Positions 34,389 to 45,199 of a DNA stretch of 64,000 nt are shown here, in pieces. This DNA is from Fasciola hepatica (Eukaryota; Platyhelminthes; Trematoda; Plagiorchiida; Fasciolidae). The number at the start of each line of letters is the position of its first letter. The first letter of the stretch is position 1. The position numbers and the translations under genes were made by a program. The notes beneath the pieces were generated by a model. The model saw only the letters and a list, made by a program, of their open reading frames with translations, was not told the origin of the DNA and did no database searches. The stretch covers positions 1,119,001 to 1,183,000 of the forward strand of contig CANUEZ040000104.1 of NCBI GenBank assembly GCA_948099385.1, read 5' to 3'.

Positions 34389-34884
34389 TCTTTCTCAGTG
34401 TTTCATTTGTACTGCCGAGCGGAGGCTCGAACTCCCATTCTTAGCGTTCTGTCAGTGCACTCCACTATTGGCCGTCACACGTCAACAGATTTAACAGATC
34501 TATTGCCGGATTCGCCCATTCATGTTGGCACGTACTCTTGTTTACTCCATAGACTTAGCTTATTTGTACTTATTTGTTAATGACACCTTTTACCATTGCA
34601 ACCACAGTCCAATTCACGCGTTTGTAATCGATTTATTGATCTTTGACGATAAACGTTCTCGATTTATCGATTGTACCACAACCGAACTGCGCTACAGTTT
34701 CGTTCAGCTGCCTGCTAAGTGGACCGTTCTTATTTTCTGCGCTGTCCCGATTTTCGGAAGCTTACTGCCCATTGTTCTTGGTTTCTCACCTGGCTAACCA
34801 CGAACCATCGATAAACACGGTTATTCGATTGGAATTTGTTCTGCTGCCCGTAATCGTGTTCTGCCCATATCGTGCGTGTAGCTA

Positions 34885-34911
34885 GTGAATCTAAGTTACT
34901 GCTAGATTCAC
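34885..34911 (+). promoter_or_regulatory. Hairpin near LTR 3' end
   Basis: gtgaatcta, a 9-base loop, then tagattcac: a perfect 9-bp stem. Present in all three LTRs (39218-39244 and 43551-43577). It could mark RNA processing or the repeat region; the function is unknown. Confidence 0.55.
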
Positions 34912-35007
34912 AGCCCTAGACATCGGGATAGTCGCAACAGTTAGCCAGGTAACCAAACCGCTGCTTTGATATACTGCCCGAATCGGAATTGAAGGAAATT
35001 CTGTCAA

Positions 35008-36975
35008 ATGCAGCCCCGTCAAGATTCCGCCAGTAAACGTCAGTTATCACAAGGCCCATCCCCCGACTGGAAGCTGAATCGAGAGCTGAAATTGGCAAAA
35101 TTAAAGATAAAAAGGTTGGAGCTTGAGCTGGAAACCGAAAGACGTATCAGTGATATCAGAATGAGGCTCGCAGAGAACATAAGTGAGCTGGAAGCGGAAG
35201 AACGGTCAATACTGTCGGCTCAGACTTCTCGACCACCTACTCCGCAGCCATTTGAGAAGCCCGAACGAGTCGAAAACTATGTACAGTCTCTCCCAACTTC
35301 AAATGATCAACATGTCGACCAGATATCCATCAAGGAACCTGGAATTCGTGTTTTGACTCAGAAACAACCAGTGCCAAACAAGGTCTCTGAAAACGATCAG
35401 TTATTGAAGGAAAAGTACTGCGCAACGATTAAGGAATATATATCAAAAGGTTACGCTGAGATAGTACCTGGGACTGAGCAAAACCTAACTGGCCCCCACA
35501 TATGGTATCTTCCGCAACACGGCGTATATAAACACGCCGACCGAACCAAGGTTAGAGCGATGTTCGACTGCGCTGTGGAGGTCAATCAAACATCACTGAA
35601 CGAACAACTACTAACGGGACCAGACCTTGTCAATAGTTTGTGCCAGGTGCTGCTGAGGTTTCATGAGTACAGGTACACTTTGGTAGCCGATATTGAAGCT
35701 ATGTTTCACCAGGTGGAGGTCCCACCAAGCGGCCGCGATTGTCTGAAGCTTCTCTGGTGGCCTAACGGTAACGTGACCAACAAACCAGAAGCATATCGTA
35801 TGACGTCTCATCCATTTGGGGCCACCTCGTCGCCGTCATGCTGCAGCTTAGCTTTGCAGAACACTATCGACTGTAATATGGCAATTTACGGCAATGCAGT
35901 GATCAATCATGCCAAGAAAAGCTTCTACGTAGATGATTGTTTGATGAGTTTACCTAAAATGGAGGACGTTGGAAGAATGGGAAGAACGTTGCGGCACGCT
36001 CTACTGAAAGGCGGTTTCAACTTGACTAAATTCTTCAGTAATGTGCCACATGCTTTGGGAGAACTGCCGAAAGCAGAAACCAAACCCATTTCCCTTGATC
36101 GACAGCCAGCTGAAGTAAAGCGAACTCTGGGAGTACCATGGGATCCACCTTGGGAGGAAAAATATACCCGGCGAGGTTTACTTACCTACATCGCTTCAAT
36201 TTATGACCCCATGGGGCTTGTATCTCCAAGTTTGATGCCTTCTAAATTGCTTTTCCAGGACCTATGTCGAAGACAGGCCAAATGGGACGAGGAAATGACC
36301 TGGGAAGAAATCGACCGATGGATTTTGTGTCTCAGTGAAATTCAAGCAGTATCCAATCTACGAATCGACCGTTGTATACGTCCGATGGATGAGAAAACGG
36401 ATCCAAGACTGGAACTACATGCATTTAGTGACGCTTCAGAACTGGGTTATGGAGCAGCCCTCTATTTACGATCTGTTACCGAAGATGGAATGATACACTG
36501 TTCTCTAATATTGGCGAAGTCTCGTGTGGCCCCCTTGAAATCCGTGACCATCCCGCGCTTGGAGCTTGCGGCTGCTGTTGTCTCAGTAAAATTAGTCGCC
36601 TTTGCCAAAGAAGAACTTTCCGTACCTATCTGCTCGACTACGTTCTGGACAGACTCGATAATTGTTTTGCAGTCGATACGAAATACCAAGTCTCGTTTCG
36701 AAACCTTTGTGGCCAACCGTCTGGCGGTGATCCGTGAACTTTCGGAGCCTGAACAGTGGGTACACGTGAACAACAAAGACAATCCAGCTGATTTAGCTTC
36801 GAGAGGTACCAGCCCGAGAAGGCCGCTAGATGCACTTTGGTTTGATGGCCCACGATTTCTCTTGCAGAATGTGTCTTCGTGGTCTGCACAGCCTAGTCCC
36901 ACCGTATCCACTCATATCGAATTGGTCAAAACGGTTCGCGTGAACGCAATGCAAACATCAGATACAGTCGGCTAG
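35008..36975 (+). pseudogene. BEL/Pao Gag-start/RT/RNase H, copy 1 (stop-truncated)
   Basis: 655 codons. Residues about 23-70 form a charged coiled coil like the start of Pao Gag. Residues 75-150 are a linker where the rest of Gag and the protease are missing. RT follows: ADIEAMF with Asp228, a SHPFGATSSPSCC block, and YVDD at 307-310. RNase H has FSDASELGYG (Asp475), LELAA and TDS (about 549). A TAG at 36973-36975 ends it, and a second in-frame TGA lies near 37055. The same frame then continues into the integrase, so pol is one frame cut by two stops. Confidence 0.85.
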
Positions 36976-37104
36976 ATACAAAGATTCTGCAATGCCAAAT
37001 CTTGGTTAGGCTTGCTGCGACAGATTGCTTGGTTGAGGCGGTTTTGTTTTTGAATTCGACAACGACATGAAACAGGTGTTAGTCAGCTGAACATCGCCAA
37101 GCAG

Positions 37105-38253
37105 TTGAAACCATCAGAATTAGCCTTACTTCGTTTGGTGCAAAAGAACTGCTTTAGTAAGGAGCTAAGAACAAACTCCGAAGGATCAGAGGTCCCGCGC
37201 ATGTCCCGGCCAGTCTCAGGACGATTGCAGAAACTCCATCCGTTTAAACACTGTGGTTTACTACGAGTGAGAGGTCGCCTACAATGGGCACCTCTACCTT
37301 TCGAGTCAAAACATCCTGTACTTCTACCGAAGGATCACTTCATCATCAAACTTTTAGTGCAACATTATCACGAAGCGAATGGCCACGCTGGTGCAGCACA
37401 TGTGTTTTCACTACCAAGGGAACGTTATTGGATTACACACGGATACTCTACAGTCAAAAATATGCTACGGGAATGTTTTCATTGTAAACGTTGGCATTCC
37501 CAGGCACAAAGTCAAGTAATGGCACCACTTCCTGAGGACAGAATGTTATTCGGCAAGAATCCGTTTACTGCTGTCGGAGTAGACTACTTCGGTCCCTTCT
37601 TGGTGAAGCGCGGTAGAGCCACTGAGAAACGTTACGGGTGTATATTTACTTGCCTGTCCATGAGAGCAGTACACCTAGAGGTCGCCTACACCCTAGACAC
37701 CGATTCTTTCCTTTCTGCGTTTTCTCGGTTTGTGGCAAGACAAGGATATCCCAGTGTTGTCTACAGTGACAATGGAACGAATTTCCGAGGCGCTGAAGCA
37801 GACTTGAGGCGATGCCTGAAGGCTTGGAACCAGGACAAGATTCTAAAGACACTTGGGAATAGAGACTGTGAATGGCGCTTCTCTCCACCAAAGGCAAGTC
37901 ATCGCAGAGGTGTATGGAAACGTATCATACGATCTGTCCGCCGAATTCTGCTTTCACTTCTAGCTGATCAGTTGGTCGTAGATGAGGCGTTAGTAAAGAT
38001 ATTCTGCGAGGTAGAAAAAATAATTAATGATCGCCCTCTAACCAGAATATCGAATGATCCCGATGATTTCAGGGCGATAAAAACCAATCACCTTCTTCTC
38101 CTACGAGGTATACCAGCGACATTTCCTTCCGAGCTATCAAACAACCGGTTGAACCGAAGATGGCGACGGGGCGCAAAGGCTGGCAGATGCCTTCTGGGCT
38201 CGCTGGTTGAAGGAATACTTGCCAACACTACAGACAAGATCAAAGTGGAATAA
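37105..38253 (+). pseudogene. BEL/Pao integrase, copy 1
   Basis: Same reading frame as the RT. An H2C2 zinc finger (His87, HAGAAH, Cys124 and Cys127) is followed by the core GVDYFGPF (Asp160) and YSDNGTNF (Asp222). The third catalytic position, in the family pattern GG(V/L)WE, reads GVWKR with Lys272. EVEKIINDRPLT follows. The frame is lost near 38168, so the listed last residues are out of frame. Host DNA joining would need the missing Glu, so strand transfer is probably dead. Confidence 0.82.
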
Positions 38254-38458
38254 GCATAGCCGAAAGCTGAACGCAGGCGACTTGGTTCTCCTAGCTGACA
38301 CGCACGCACGGAGAGGGGCGTGGCCCAAAGGGATAATTGAAGAAACGGTTATGGGAAGCGATGGACGAATCAGAGAAGTTGCAGTACGCACAGCCAACGG
38401 TGTTCACCGGAGAGACATACGGCAACTGTGTCTTCTTGAGTCGGACTTATGCTCATGA
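38169..38458 (+). pseudogene. BEL/Pao integrase C-terminal end, copy 1, shifted frame
   Basis: In a different frame from 37105-38168: AQRLADAFWARWLKEYLP, then LNAGDLVLLADTHARR, GIIEETVMGSDGRIREV and HRRDIRQLCLLE, the typical RW..EYLP..Q.R.KW and L..GDLVL tail of Pao integrases. It ends 35 bases before LTR 2, close to a gggggcag purine run that could serve as the polypurine tract. Confidence 0.82.
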
Positions 38459-38483
38459 GAGTGGTTCGTGACATTCCCCCACC

Positions 38484-38493
38484 CCGGGGGCAG
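38484..38493 (+). promoter_or_regulatory. Candidate polypurine tract before LTR 2
   Basis: A ccgggggcag run touching the LTR start, repeated before LTR 3 (42817-42826). Short, but in the expected place for plus-strand priming. I could not find a convincing primer-binding site after LTR 1. Confidence 0.45.
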
Positions 38494-39272
38494 TGTTAAT
38501 TACGAATCGTAATTAGAGTTTGTCCTTCTGCCTTCTGTTTAGTTACTTATTAGTAGTGAGTACGTGCATCGTGAACCCCGGACATTCGTAATGTATTTTC
38601 CCTGTTTCTAAGGTATCACATCAGTTTATACTTGAGTTTCATGGTGCTTATTACATGAACAGTTCACGTATTTGTTCGTAACCTTGTTTTCCCGAAGGTC
38701 TACACTTCTACTGTTATATAGTCTTTCTCAGTGTTTCATTTGTACTGCCGAGCGGAGGCTCGAACTCCCATTCTTAGCGTTCTGTCAGTGCACTCCACTA
38801 TTGGCCGTCACACGTCAACAGATTTAACAGACCTATTGCCGGATTCGCCCATTCATGTTGGCACGTACTCTTGTTTACTCCACAGACTTAGCTTATTTGT
38901 ACTTATTTGTTAATGACACCTTTTACCATTGCAACCACAGTCCAATTCACGCGTTTGTAATCGATTTATTGATCTTTGACGATAAACGTTCTCGATTTAT
39001 CGATTGTACCACAACCGAACTGCGCTACAGTTTCGTTCAGCTGCCTGCTAAGTGGACCGTTCTTATTTTCTGCGCTGTCCCGATTTTCGGAAGCTTACTG
39101 CCCATTGTTCTTGGTTTCTCACCTGGCTAACCACGAACCATCGATAAACACGGTTATTCGATTGGAATTTGTTCTGCTGCCCGTAATCGTGTTCTGCCCA
39201 TATCGTGCGTGTAGCTAGTGAATCTAAGTTACTGCTAGATTCACAGCCCTAGACATCGGGATAGTCGCAACA
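38494..39272 (+). repeat. BEL/Pao LTR 2 (shared middle LTR)
   Basis: Same 779-bp unit. By eye it has one private base (agacctattg) and otherwise shares variants with LTR 1 or LTR 3. No target repeat flanks it. Confidence 0.9.
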
Positions 39273-39340
39273 GTTAGCCAGGTAACCAAACCGCTGCTTT
39301 GATATACTGCCCGAATCGGAATTGAAGGAAATTCTGTCAA

Positions 39341-41308
39341 ATGCAGCCCCGTCAAGATTCCGCCAGTAAACGTCAGTTATCACAAGGCCCATCCCCCGAC
39401 TGGAAGCTGAATCGAGAGCTGAAATTGGCAAAATTAAAGATAAAAAGGTTGGAGCTTGAGCTGGAAACCGAAAGACGTATCAGTGATATCAGAATGAGGC
39501 TCGCAGAGAACATAAGTGAGCTGGAAGCGGAAGAACGGTCAATACTGTCGGCTCAGACTTCTCGACCACCTACTCCGCAGCCATTTGAGAAGCCCGAACG
39601 AGTCGAAAACTATGTACAGTCTCTCCCAACTTCAAATGATCAACATGTCGACCAGATATCCATCAAGGAACCTGGAATTCGTGTTTTGACTCAGAAACAA
39701 CCAGTGCCAAACAAGGTCTCTGAAAACGATCAGTTATTGAAGGAAAAGTACTGCGCAACGATTAAGGAATATATATCAAAAGGTTACGCTGAGATAGTAC
39801 CTGGGACTGAGCAAAACCTAACTGGCCCCCACATATGGTATCTTCCGCAACACGGCGTATATAAACACGCCGACCGAACCAAGGTTAGAGCGATGTTCGA
39901 CTGCGCTGTGGAGGTCAATCAAACATCACTGAACGAACAACTACTAACGGGACCAGACCTTGTCAATAGTTTGTGCCAGGTGCTGCTGAGGTTTCATGAG
40001 TACAGGTACACTTTGGTAGCCGATATTGAAGCTATGTTTCACCAGGTGGAGGTCCCACCAAGCGGCCGCGATTGTCTGAAGCTTCTCTGGTGGCCTAACG
40101 GTAACGTGACCAACAAACCAGAAGCATATCGTATGACGTCTCATCCATTTGGGGCCACCTCGTCGCCGTCATGCTGCAGCTTAGCTTTGCAGAACACTAT
40201 CGACTGTAATATGGCAATTTACGGCAATGCAGTGATCAATCATGCCAAGAAAAGCTTCTACGTAGATGATTGTTTGATGAGTTTACCTAAAATGGAGGAC
40301 GTTGGAAGAATGGGAAGAACGTTGCGGCACGCTCTACTGAAAGGCGGTTTCAACTTGACTAAATTCTTCAGTAATGTGCCACATGCTTTGGGAGAACTGC
40401 CGAAAGCAGAAACCAAACCCATTTCCCTTGATCGACAGCCAGCTGAAGTAAAGCGAACTCTGGGAGTACCATGGGATCCACCTTGGGAGGAAAAATATAC
40501 CCGGCGAGGTTTACTTACCTACATCGCTTCAATTTATGACCCCATGGGGCTTGTATCTCCAAGTTTGATGCCTTCTAAATTGCTTTTCCAGGACCTATGT
40601 CGAAGACAGGCCAAATGGGACGAGGAAATGACCTGGGAAGAAATCGACCGATGGATTTTGTGTCTCAGTGAAATTCAAGCAGTATCCAATCTACGAATCG
40701 ACCGTTGTATACGTCCGATGGATGAGAAAACGGATCCAAGACTGGAACTACATGCATTTAGTGACGCTTCAGAACTGGGTTATGGAGCAGCCCTCTATTT
40801 ACGATCTGTTACCGAAGATGGAATGATACACTGTTCTCTAATATTGGCGAAGTCTCGTGTGGCCCCCTTGAAATCCGTGACCATCCCGCGCTTGGAGCTT
40901 GCGGCTGCTGTTGTCTCAGTAAAATTAGTCGCCTTTGCCAAAGAAGAACTTTCCGTACCTATCTGCTCGACTACGTTCTGGACAGACTCGATAATTGTTT
41001 TGCAGTCGATACGAAATACCAAGTCTCGTTTCGAAACCTTTGTGGCCAACCGTCTGGCGGTGATCCGTGAACTTTCGGAGCCTGAACAGTGGGTACACGT
41101 GAACAACAAAGACAATCCAGCTGATTTAGCTTCGAGAGGTACCAGCCCGAGAAGGCCGCTAGATGCACTTTGGTTTGATGGCCCACGATTTCTCTTGCAG
41201 AATGTGTCTTCGTGGTCTGCACAGCCTAGTCCCACCGTATCCACTCATATCGAATTGGTCAAAACGGTTCGCGTGAACGCAATGCAAACATCAGATACAG
41301 TCGGCTAG
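39341..41308 (+). pseudogene. BEL/Pao Gag-start/RT/RNase H, copy 2
   Basis: Translation identical to copy 1 throughout its 655 codons, including the terminating TAG and the missing Gag/protease segment. Catalytic YVDD and RNase H residues are kept. Confidence 0.85.
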
Positions 41309-41437
41309 ATACAAAGATTCTGCAATGCCAAATCTTGGTTAGGCTTGCTGCGACAGATTGCTTGGTTGAGGCGGTTTTGTTTTTGAATTCGACAACGACA
41401 TGAAACAGGTGTTAGTCAGCTGAACATCGCCAAGCAG

Positions 41438-42586
41438 TTGAAACCATCAGAATTAGCCTTACTTCGTTTGGTGCAAAAGAACTGCTTTAGTAAGGAGCTA
41501 AGAACAAACTCCGAAGGATCAGAGGTCCCGCGCATGTCCCGGCCAGTCTCAGGACGATTGCAGAAACTCCATCCGTTTAAACACTGTGGTTTACTACGAG
41601 TGAGAGGTCGCCTACAATGGGCACCTCTACCTTTCGAGTCAAAACATCCTGTACTTCTACCGAAGGATCACTTCATCATCAAACTTTTAGTGCAACATTA
41701 TCACGAAGCGAATGGCCACGCTGGTGCAGCACATGTGTTTTCACTACCAAGGGAACGTTATTGGATTACACACGGATACTCTACAGTCAAAAATATGCTA
41801 CGGGAATGTTTTCATTGTAAACGTTGGCATTCCCAGGCACAAAGTCAAGTAATGGCACCACTTCCTGAGGACAGAATGTTATTCGGCAAGAATCCGTTTA
41901 CTGCTGTCGGAGTAGACTACTTCGGTCCCTTCTTGGTGAAGCGCGGTAGAGCCACTGAGAAACGTTACGGGTGTATATTTACTTGCCTGTCCATGAGAGC
42001 AGTACACCTAGAGGTCGCCTACACCCTAGACACCGATTCTTTCCTTTCTGCGTTTTCTCGGTTTGTGGCAAGACAAGGATATCCCAGTGTTGTCTACAGT
42101 GACAATGGAACGAATTTCCGAGGCGCTGAAGCAGACTTGAGGCGATGCCTGAAGGCTTGGAACCAGGACAAGATTCTAAAGACACTTGGGAATAGAGACT
42201 GTGAATGGCGCTTCTCTCCACCAAAGGCAAGTCATCGCAGAGGTGTATGGAAACGTATCATACGATCTGTCCGCCGAATTCTGCTTTCACTTCTAGCTGA
42301 TCAGTTGGTCGTAGATGAGGCGTTAGTAAAGATATTCTGCGAGGTAGAAAAAATAATTAATGATCGCCCTCTAACCAGAATATCGAATGATCCCGATGAT
42401 TTCAGGGCGATAAAAACCAATCACCTTCTTCTCCTACGAGGTATACCAGCGACATTTCCTTCCGAGCTATCAAACAACCGGTTGAACCGAAGATGGCGAC
42501 GGGGCGCAAAGGCTGGCAGATGCCTTCTGGGCTCGCTGGTTGAAGGAATACTTGCCAACACTACAGACAAGATCAAAGTGGAATAA
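41438..42586 (+). pseudogene. BEL/Pao integrase, copy 2
   Basis: Identical to copy 1, including Lys in the GVWKR position and loss of frame near 42501. Confidence 0.82.
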
Positions 42587-42791
42587 GCATAGCCGAAAGC
42601 TGAACGCAGGCGACTTGGTTCTCCTAGCTGACACGCACGCACGGAGAGGGGCGTGGCCCAAAGGGATAATTGAAGAAACGGTTATGGGAAGCGATGGACG
42701 AATCAGAGAAGTTGCAGTACGCACAGCCAACGGTGTTCACCGGAGAGACATACGGCAACTGTGTCTTCTTGAGTCGGACTTATGCTCATGA
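42502..42791 (+). pseudogene. BEL/Pao integrase C-terminal end, copy 2
   Basis: Same shifted-frame tail as copy 1 (WLKEYLP, LNAGDLVLLAD, DIRQLCLLE), ending before LTR 3. Confidence 0.82.
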
Positions 42792-42826
42792 GAGTGGTTC
42801 GTGACATTCCCCCACCCCGGGGGCAG

Positions 42827-43605
42827 TGTTAATTACGAATCGTAATTAGAGTTTGTCCTTCTGCCTTCTGTTTAGTTACTTATTAGTAGTGAGTACGTGC
42901 ATCGTGAACCCCGGACATTCGTAATGTATTTTCCCTGTTTCTAAGGTATCACATCAGTTTATACTTGAGTTTCATGGTGCTTATTACATGAACAGTTCAC
43001 GTATTTGTTCGTAACCTTGTTTTCCCGAAGGTCTACACTTCTACTGTTATATAGTCTTTCTCAGTGTTTCATTTGTACTGCCGAGCGGAGGCTCGAACTC
43101 CCATTCTTAGCGTTCTGTCAGTGCACTCCACTATTGGCCGTCACACGTCAACAGCTTTAACAGATCTATTGCCGGATTCGCCCATTCATGTTGACACGTA
43201 CTCTTGTTTACTCCACAGACTTAGCTTATTTGTACTTATTTGTTAATGACACCTTTTACCATTGCAACCACAGTCCAATTCACGCGTTTGTAATCGATTT
43301 ATTGATCTTTGACGATAAACGTTCTCGATTTATCGATTGTACCACAACCGAACTGCGCTACAGTTTCGTTCAGCTGCCTGCTAAGTGGACCGTTCTTATT
43401 TTCTGCGCTGTCCCGATTTTCGGAAGCTTACTGCCCATTGTTCTTGGTTTCTCACCTGGCTAACCACGAACCATCGATAAACACGGTTATTCGATTGGAA
43501 TTTGTTCTGCTGCCCGTAATCGTGTTCTGCCCATATCGTGCGTGTAGCTAGTGAATCTAAGTTACTGCTAGATTCACAGCCCTAGACATCGGGATAGTCA
43601 CAACA
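42827..43605 (+). repeat. BEL/Pao LTR 3
   Basis: Ends TCACAACA, then the right target repeat AGGAC. Private bases include cagctttaac, catgttgacacg and gtcacaaca. Confidence 0.9.
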
Positions 43606-43610
43606 AGGAC
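43606..43610. repeat. Right target-site duplication (AGGAC)
   Basis: Matches 34156-34160 exactly. Confidence 0.8.
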
Positions 43611-43649
43611 AAAATAGGAAGAATAATCAAAATTACGGTGGCAATATGA

Positions 43650-43844
43650 TCAGTATGTCAGGATCTGAGGAGGTTTGAAAATTAGAAAAAGATTGACAAC
43701 AACTGAGAGGAGAGGAGATTTCATGGTAACACCATCGGTTTGTCTGCATGAATCTTGTTTGAAGGTAAAGTAAGTTGAATTAAAACAAATTTCCGCACCA
43801 TTGATAATTATCAACGGCTTTTCTCCACATTCAATCGAATCCAA
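43650..43844 (-). pseudogene. Penelope-like RT fragment
   Basis: Minus strand FTFKQDSCRQTDGVTMKSPL...VVNLFL matches FEGKAYKQTDGVATGSPL...LADVFL of the element at 44599-46680. Only this one RT block remains. Confidence 0.6.
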
Positions 43845-43979
43845 AGACCCAGCTACTTTCTACCCCCCTCCCTTCCAACCGCCCTACCCTCACGTTTATA
43901 TGTAAGATACATTGTCGGTACCTTTGCAGTTATCAAATCTAAACACAAGGATAAATTCCTTCAAAGCTGTTATGTTTAA

Positions 43980-44185
43980 AAATTCGGTACTTGAAGGAAG
44001 GCTGTATGCAATCGGAAAAGCTAGATAACTGTACAGTCGGGTTAAGTTGCACAGGGTTGTGCAACGTGACACAATCTGATTGATCAATGCTCTCCGGAAC
44101 GATGCACGCCAAACGTCCACTGGGTACGTGCGTGCGAGATTGTCTGTCTAAGCACATGCCTGTTCGGGCCGAACACAACAAATGC
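43980..44185 (+). repeat. Dispersed repeat R4, copy 1
   Basis: Shares acaatctgattg.tcaatgc, gatgcacgccaaacgt-type and gtctgtct.agcacatgc.tgttc.ggccgaacaca with 55440-55700. Confidence 0.55.
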
Positions 44186-44598
44186 GATAATGAACAACGC
44201 AGCTGCTCTAATTTTGCGATTTAGACAAAAGATACTGACAGGGTAATAAGTTTTTTAGACTGTCGTCTGAAGATGAACGTCTCCCAAAAGTCTCACCACC
44301 ACTGTTCATCGAAAACCAACAAACTCAGACAAATATTTACATTTCAATTCAGTTCATCCGTATTGCGTAGTACGAACGCTTATCTCATCTGAAACATTGG
44401 GTCCCCTTTATCCAATTCATGGGAACAGAGAGAAGACATAAGTCGCGAGAAGCAAGCATTTCGTTTATTCTTGTCAACCGCGGACGTAAAACGTGTCAGT
44501 ATATATACATGGTACAGTAGGGGGGTAAGTGCAACAGTAAAGTAGACACGATCGCAAGCTCTTACAGTACGTACTTGGGGAGAGTGAAGTCTGTCGTG

Positions 44599-45153
44599 TT
44601 AACGCCAGGGTAAACAAACATTTTGGGTCAATCGTTTTTGTGCACAGAGTGCTGGTTGATGCATCATGATTAGAATAGCTTCACTGAACGCTAATAGTTT
44701 CGGTGTTGGATTGCGCAACAATGCTTTGAAACACTGGGTCAGCTCAACTTTGTGACCTGATGCAATCAAGTGTCTTCCAATCGAAGAAGCTGGCGGTTTC
44801 ACGTCGTTGTGTATTGCCCCAGCAGGTTGCGTCATCAAGTTTGACAGCCATTTGGGTATGTGTTCTGACACTCGTTGAGTCAAGCAACGATCCGTCCTAC
44901 CAATGTATACGTCACCGCAATTGCAAGTGAACTGATAGACAATATGTGAGACATTGGGATCAGCAAGACTGTTTGAGTGATTTTGAAAACATAACCTTTT
45001 GGTCGTCTGCAGCAAACGCAACTGCGCCGCTGTGTATATGTGCCTTAGAGCTGACTTGAGATTACAATTTATTTGATTGAATAAGTGATCTCCTTTAAAA
45101 AGCAAAGTGATAAAAACTTGCTTCTTTTCCACGTTCATTGTTTTCGCGCGCAC
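44599..45153 (-). CDS. Penelope-like GIY-YIG endonuclease domain (184 aa, open)
   Basis: YQFTCNCGDVYIGRTDR is the GIY-YIG core with Cys-x-Cys, followed by LTQRVSEH (catalytic-type Arg), GRHLIASGH (zinc-binding His) and FSEAILI (metal-binding Glu). This domain nicks target DNA. The stretch is open and all key residues appear present, but it has no start of its own and is normally the C-terminal end of the RT protein. Confidence 0.82.
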   Translation of the reverse strand: MRAKTMNVEKKQVFITLLFKGDHLFNQINCNLKSALRHIYTAAQLRLLQTTKRLCFQNHSNSLADPNVSHIVYQFTCNCGDVYIGRTDRCLTQRVSEHIPKWLSNLMTQPAGAIHNDVKPPASSIGRHLIASGHKVELTQCFKALLRNPTPKLLAFSEAILIMMHQPALCAQKRLTQNVCLPWR

Positions 45154-45199
45154 AAGTCTCGGCCTCTGATGTTGTCTTATAAAGTTCTCCGGATAACCG

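Larger units (their letters stand above)
34161..34939 (+). repeat. BEL/Pao LTR 1
   Basis: Begins TGTTAATTACG and ends CGCAACA. Contains a TATA-like ttatatag at 34381-34388, an inverted repeat at the 5' end and a 9-bp-stem hairpin near the 3' end. By eye it differs from LTR 2 at two sites and from LTR 3 at four. Confidence 0.9.
34161..43605 (+). mobile_element. BEL/Pao tandem array: LTR-body-LTR-body-LTR
   Basis: Three 779-bp LTRs (34161, 38494, 42827) and two 3554-bp bodies with a strict 4333-bp period. One AGGAC repeat flanks the whole array and none flanks the middle LTR, so it sits at one insertion site. Bodies encode Pao-type RT with YVDD, RNase H and integrase, but no CCHC Gag, no protease and only a coiled-coil Gag start. 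The bodies look identical; LTRs differ at a few sites. All pol lesions are shared by both bodies. Not autonomous. Confidence 0.9.

Noticed and set aside
34398..34797. Small proteins encoded at 34398-34580 and 34522-34797, repeated three times
   Set aside because: They lie inside the LTRs; conservation is explained by LTR duplication.
36462..36911. 149-codon minus-strand open frame, repeated at 40795-41244
   Set aside because: Antisense of the RNase H region with no family resemblance.
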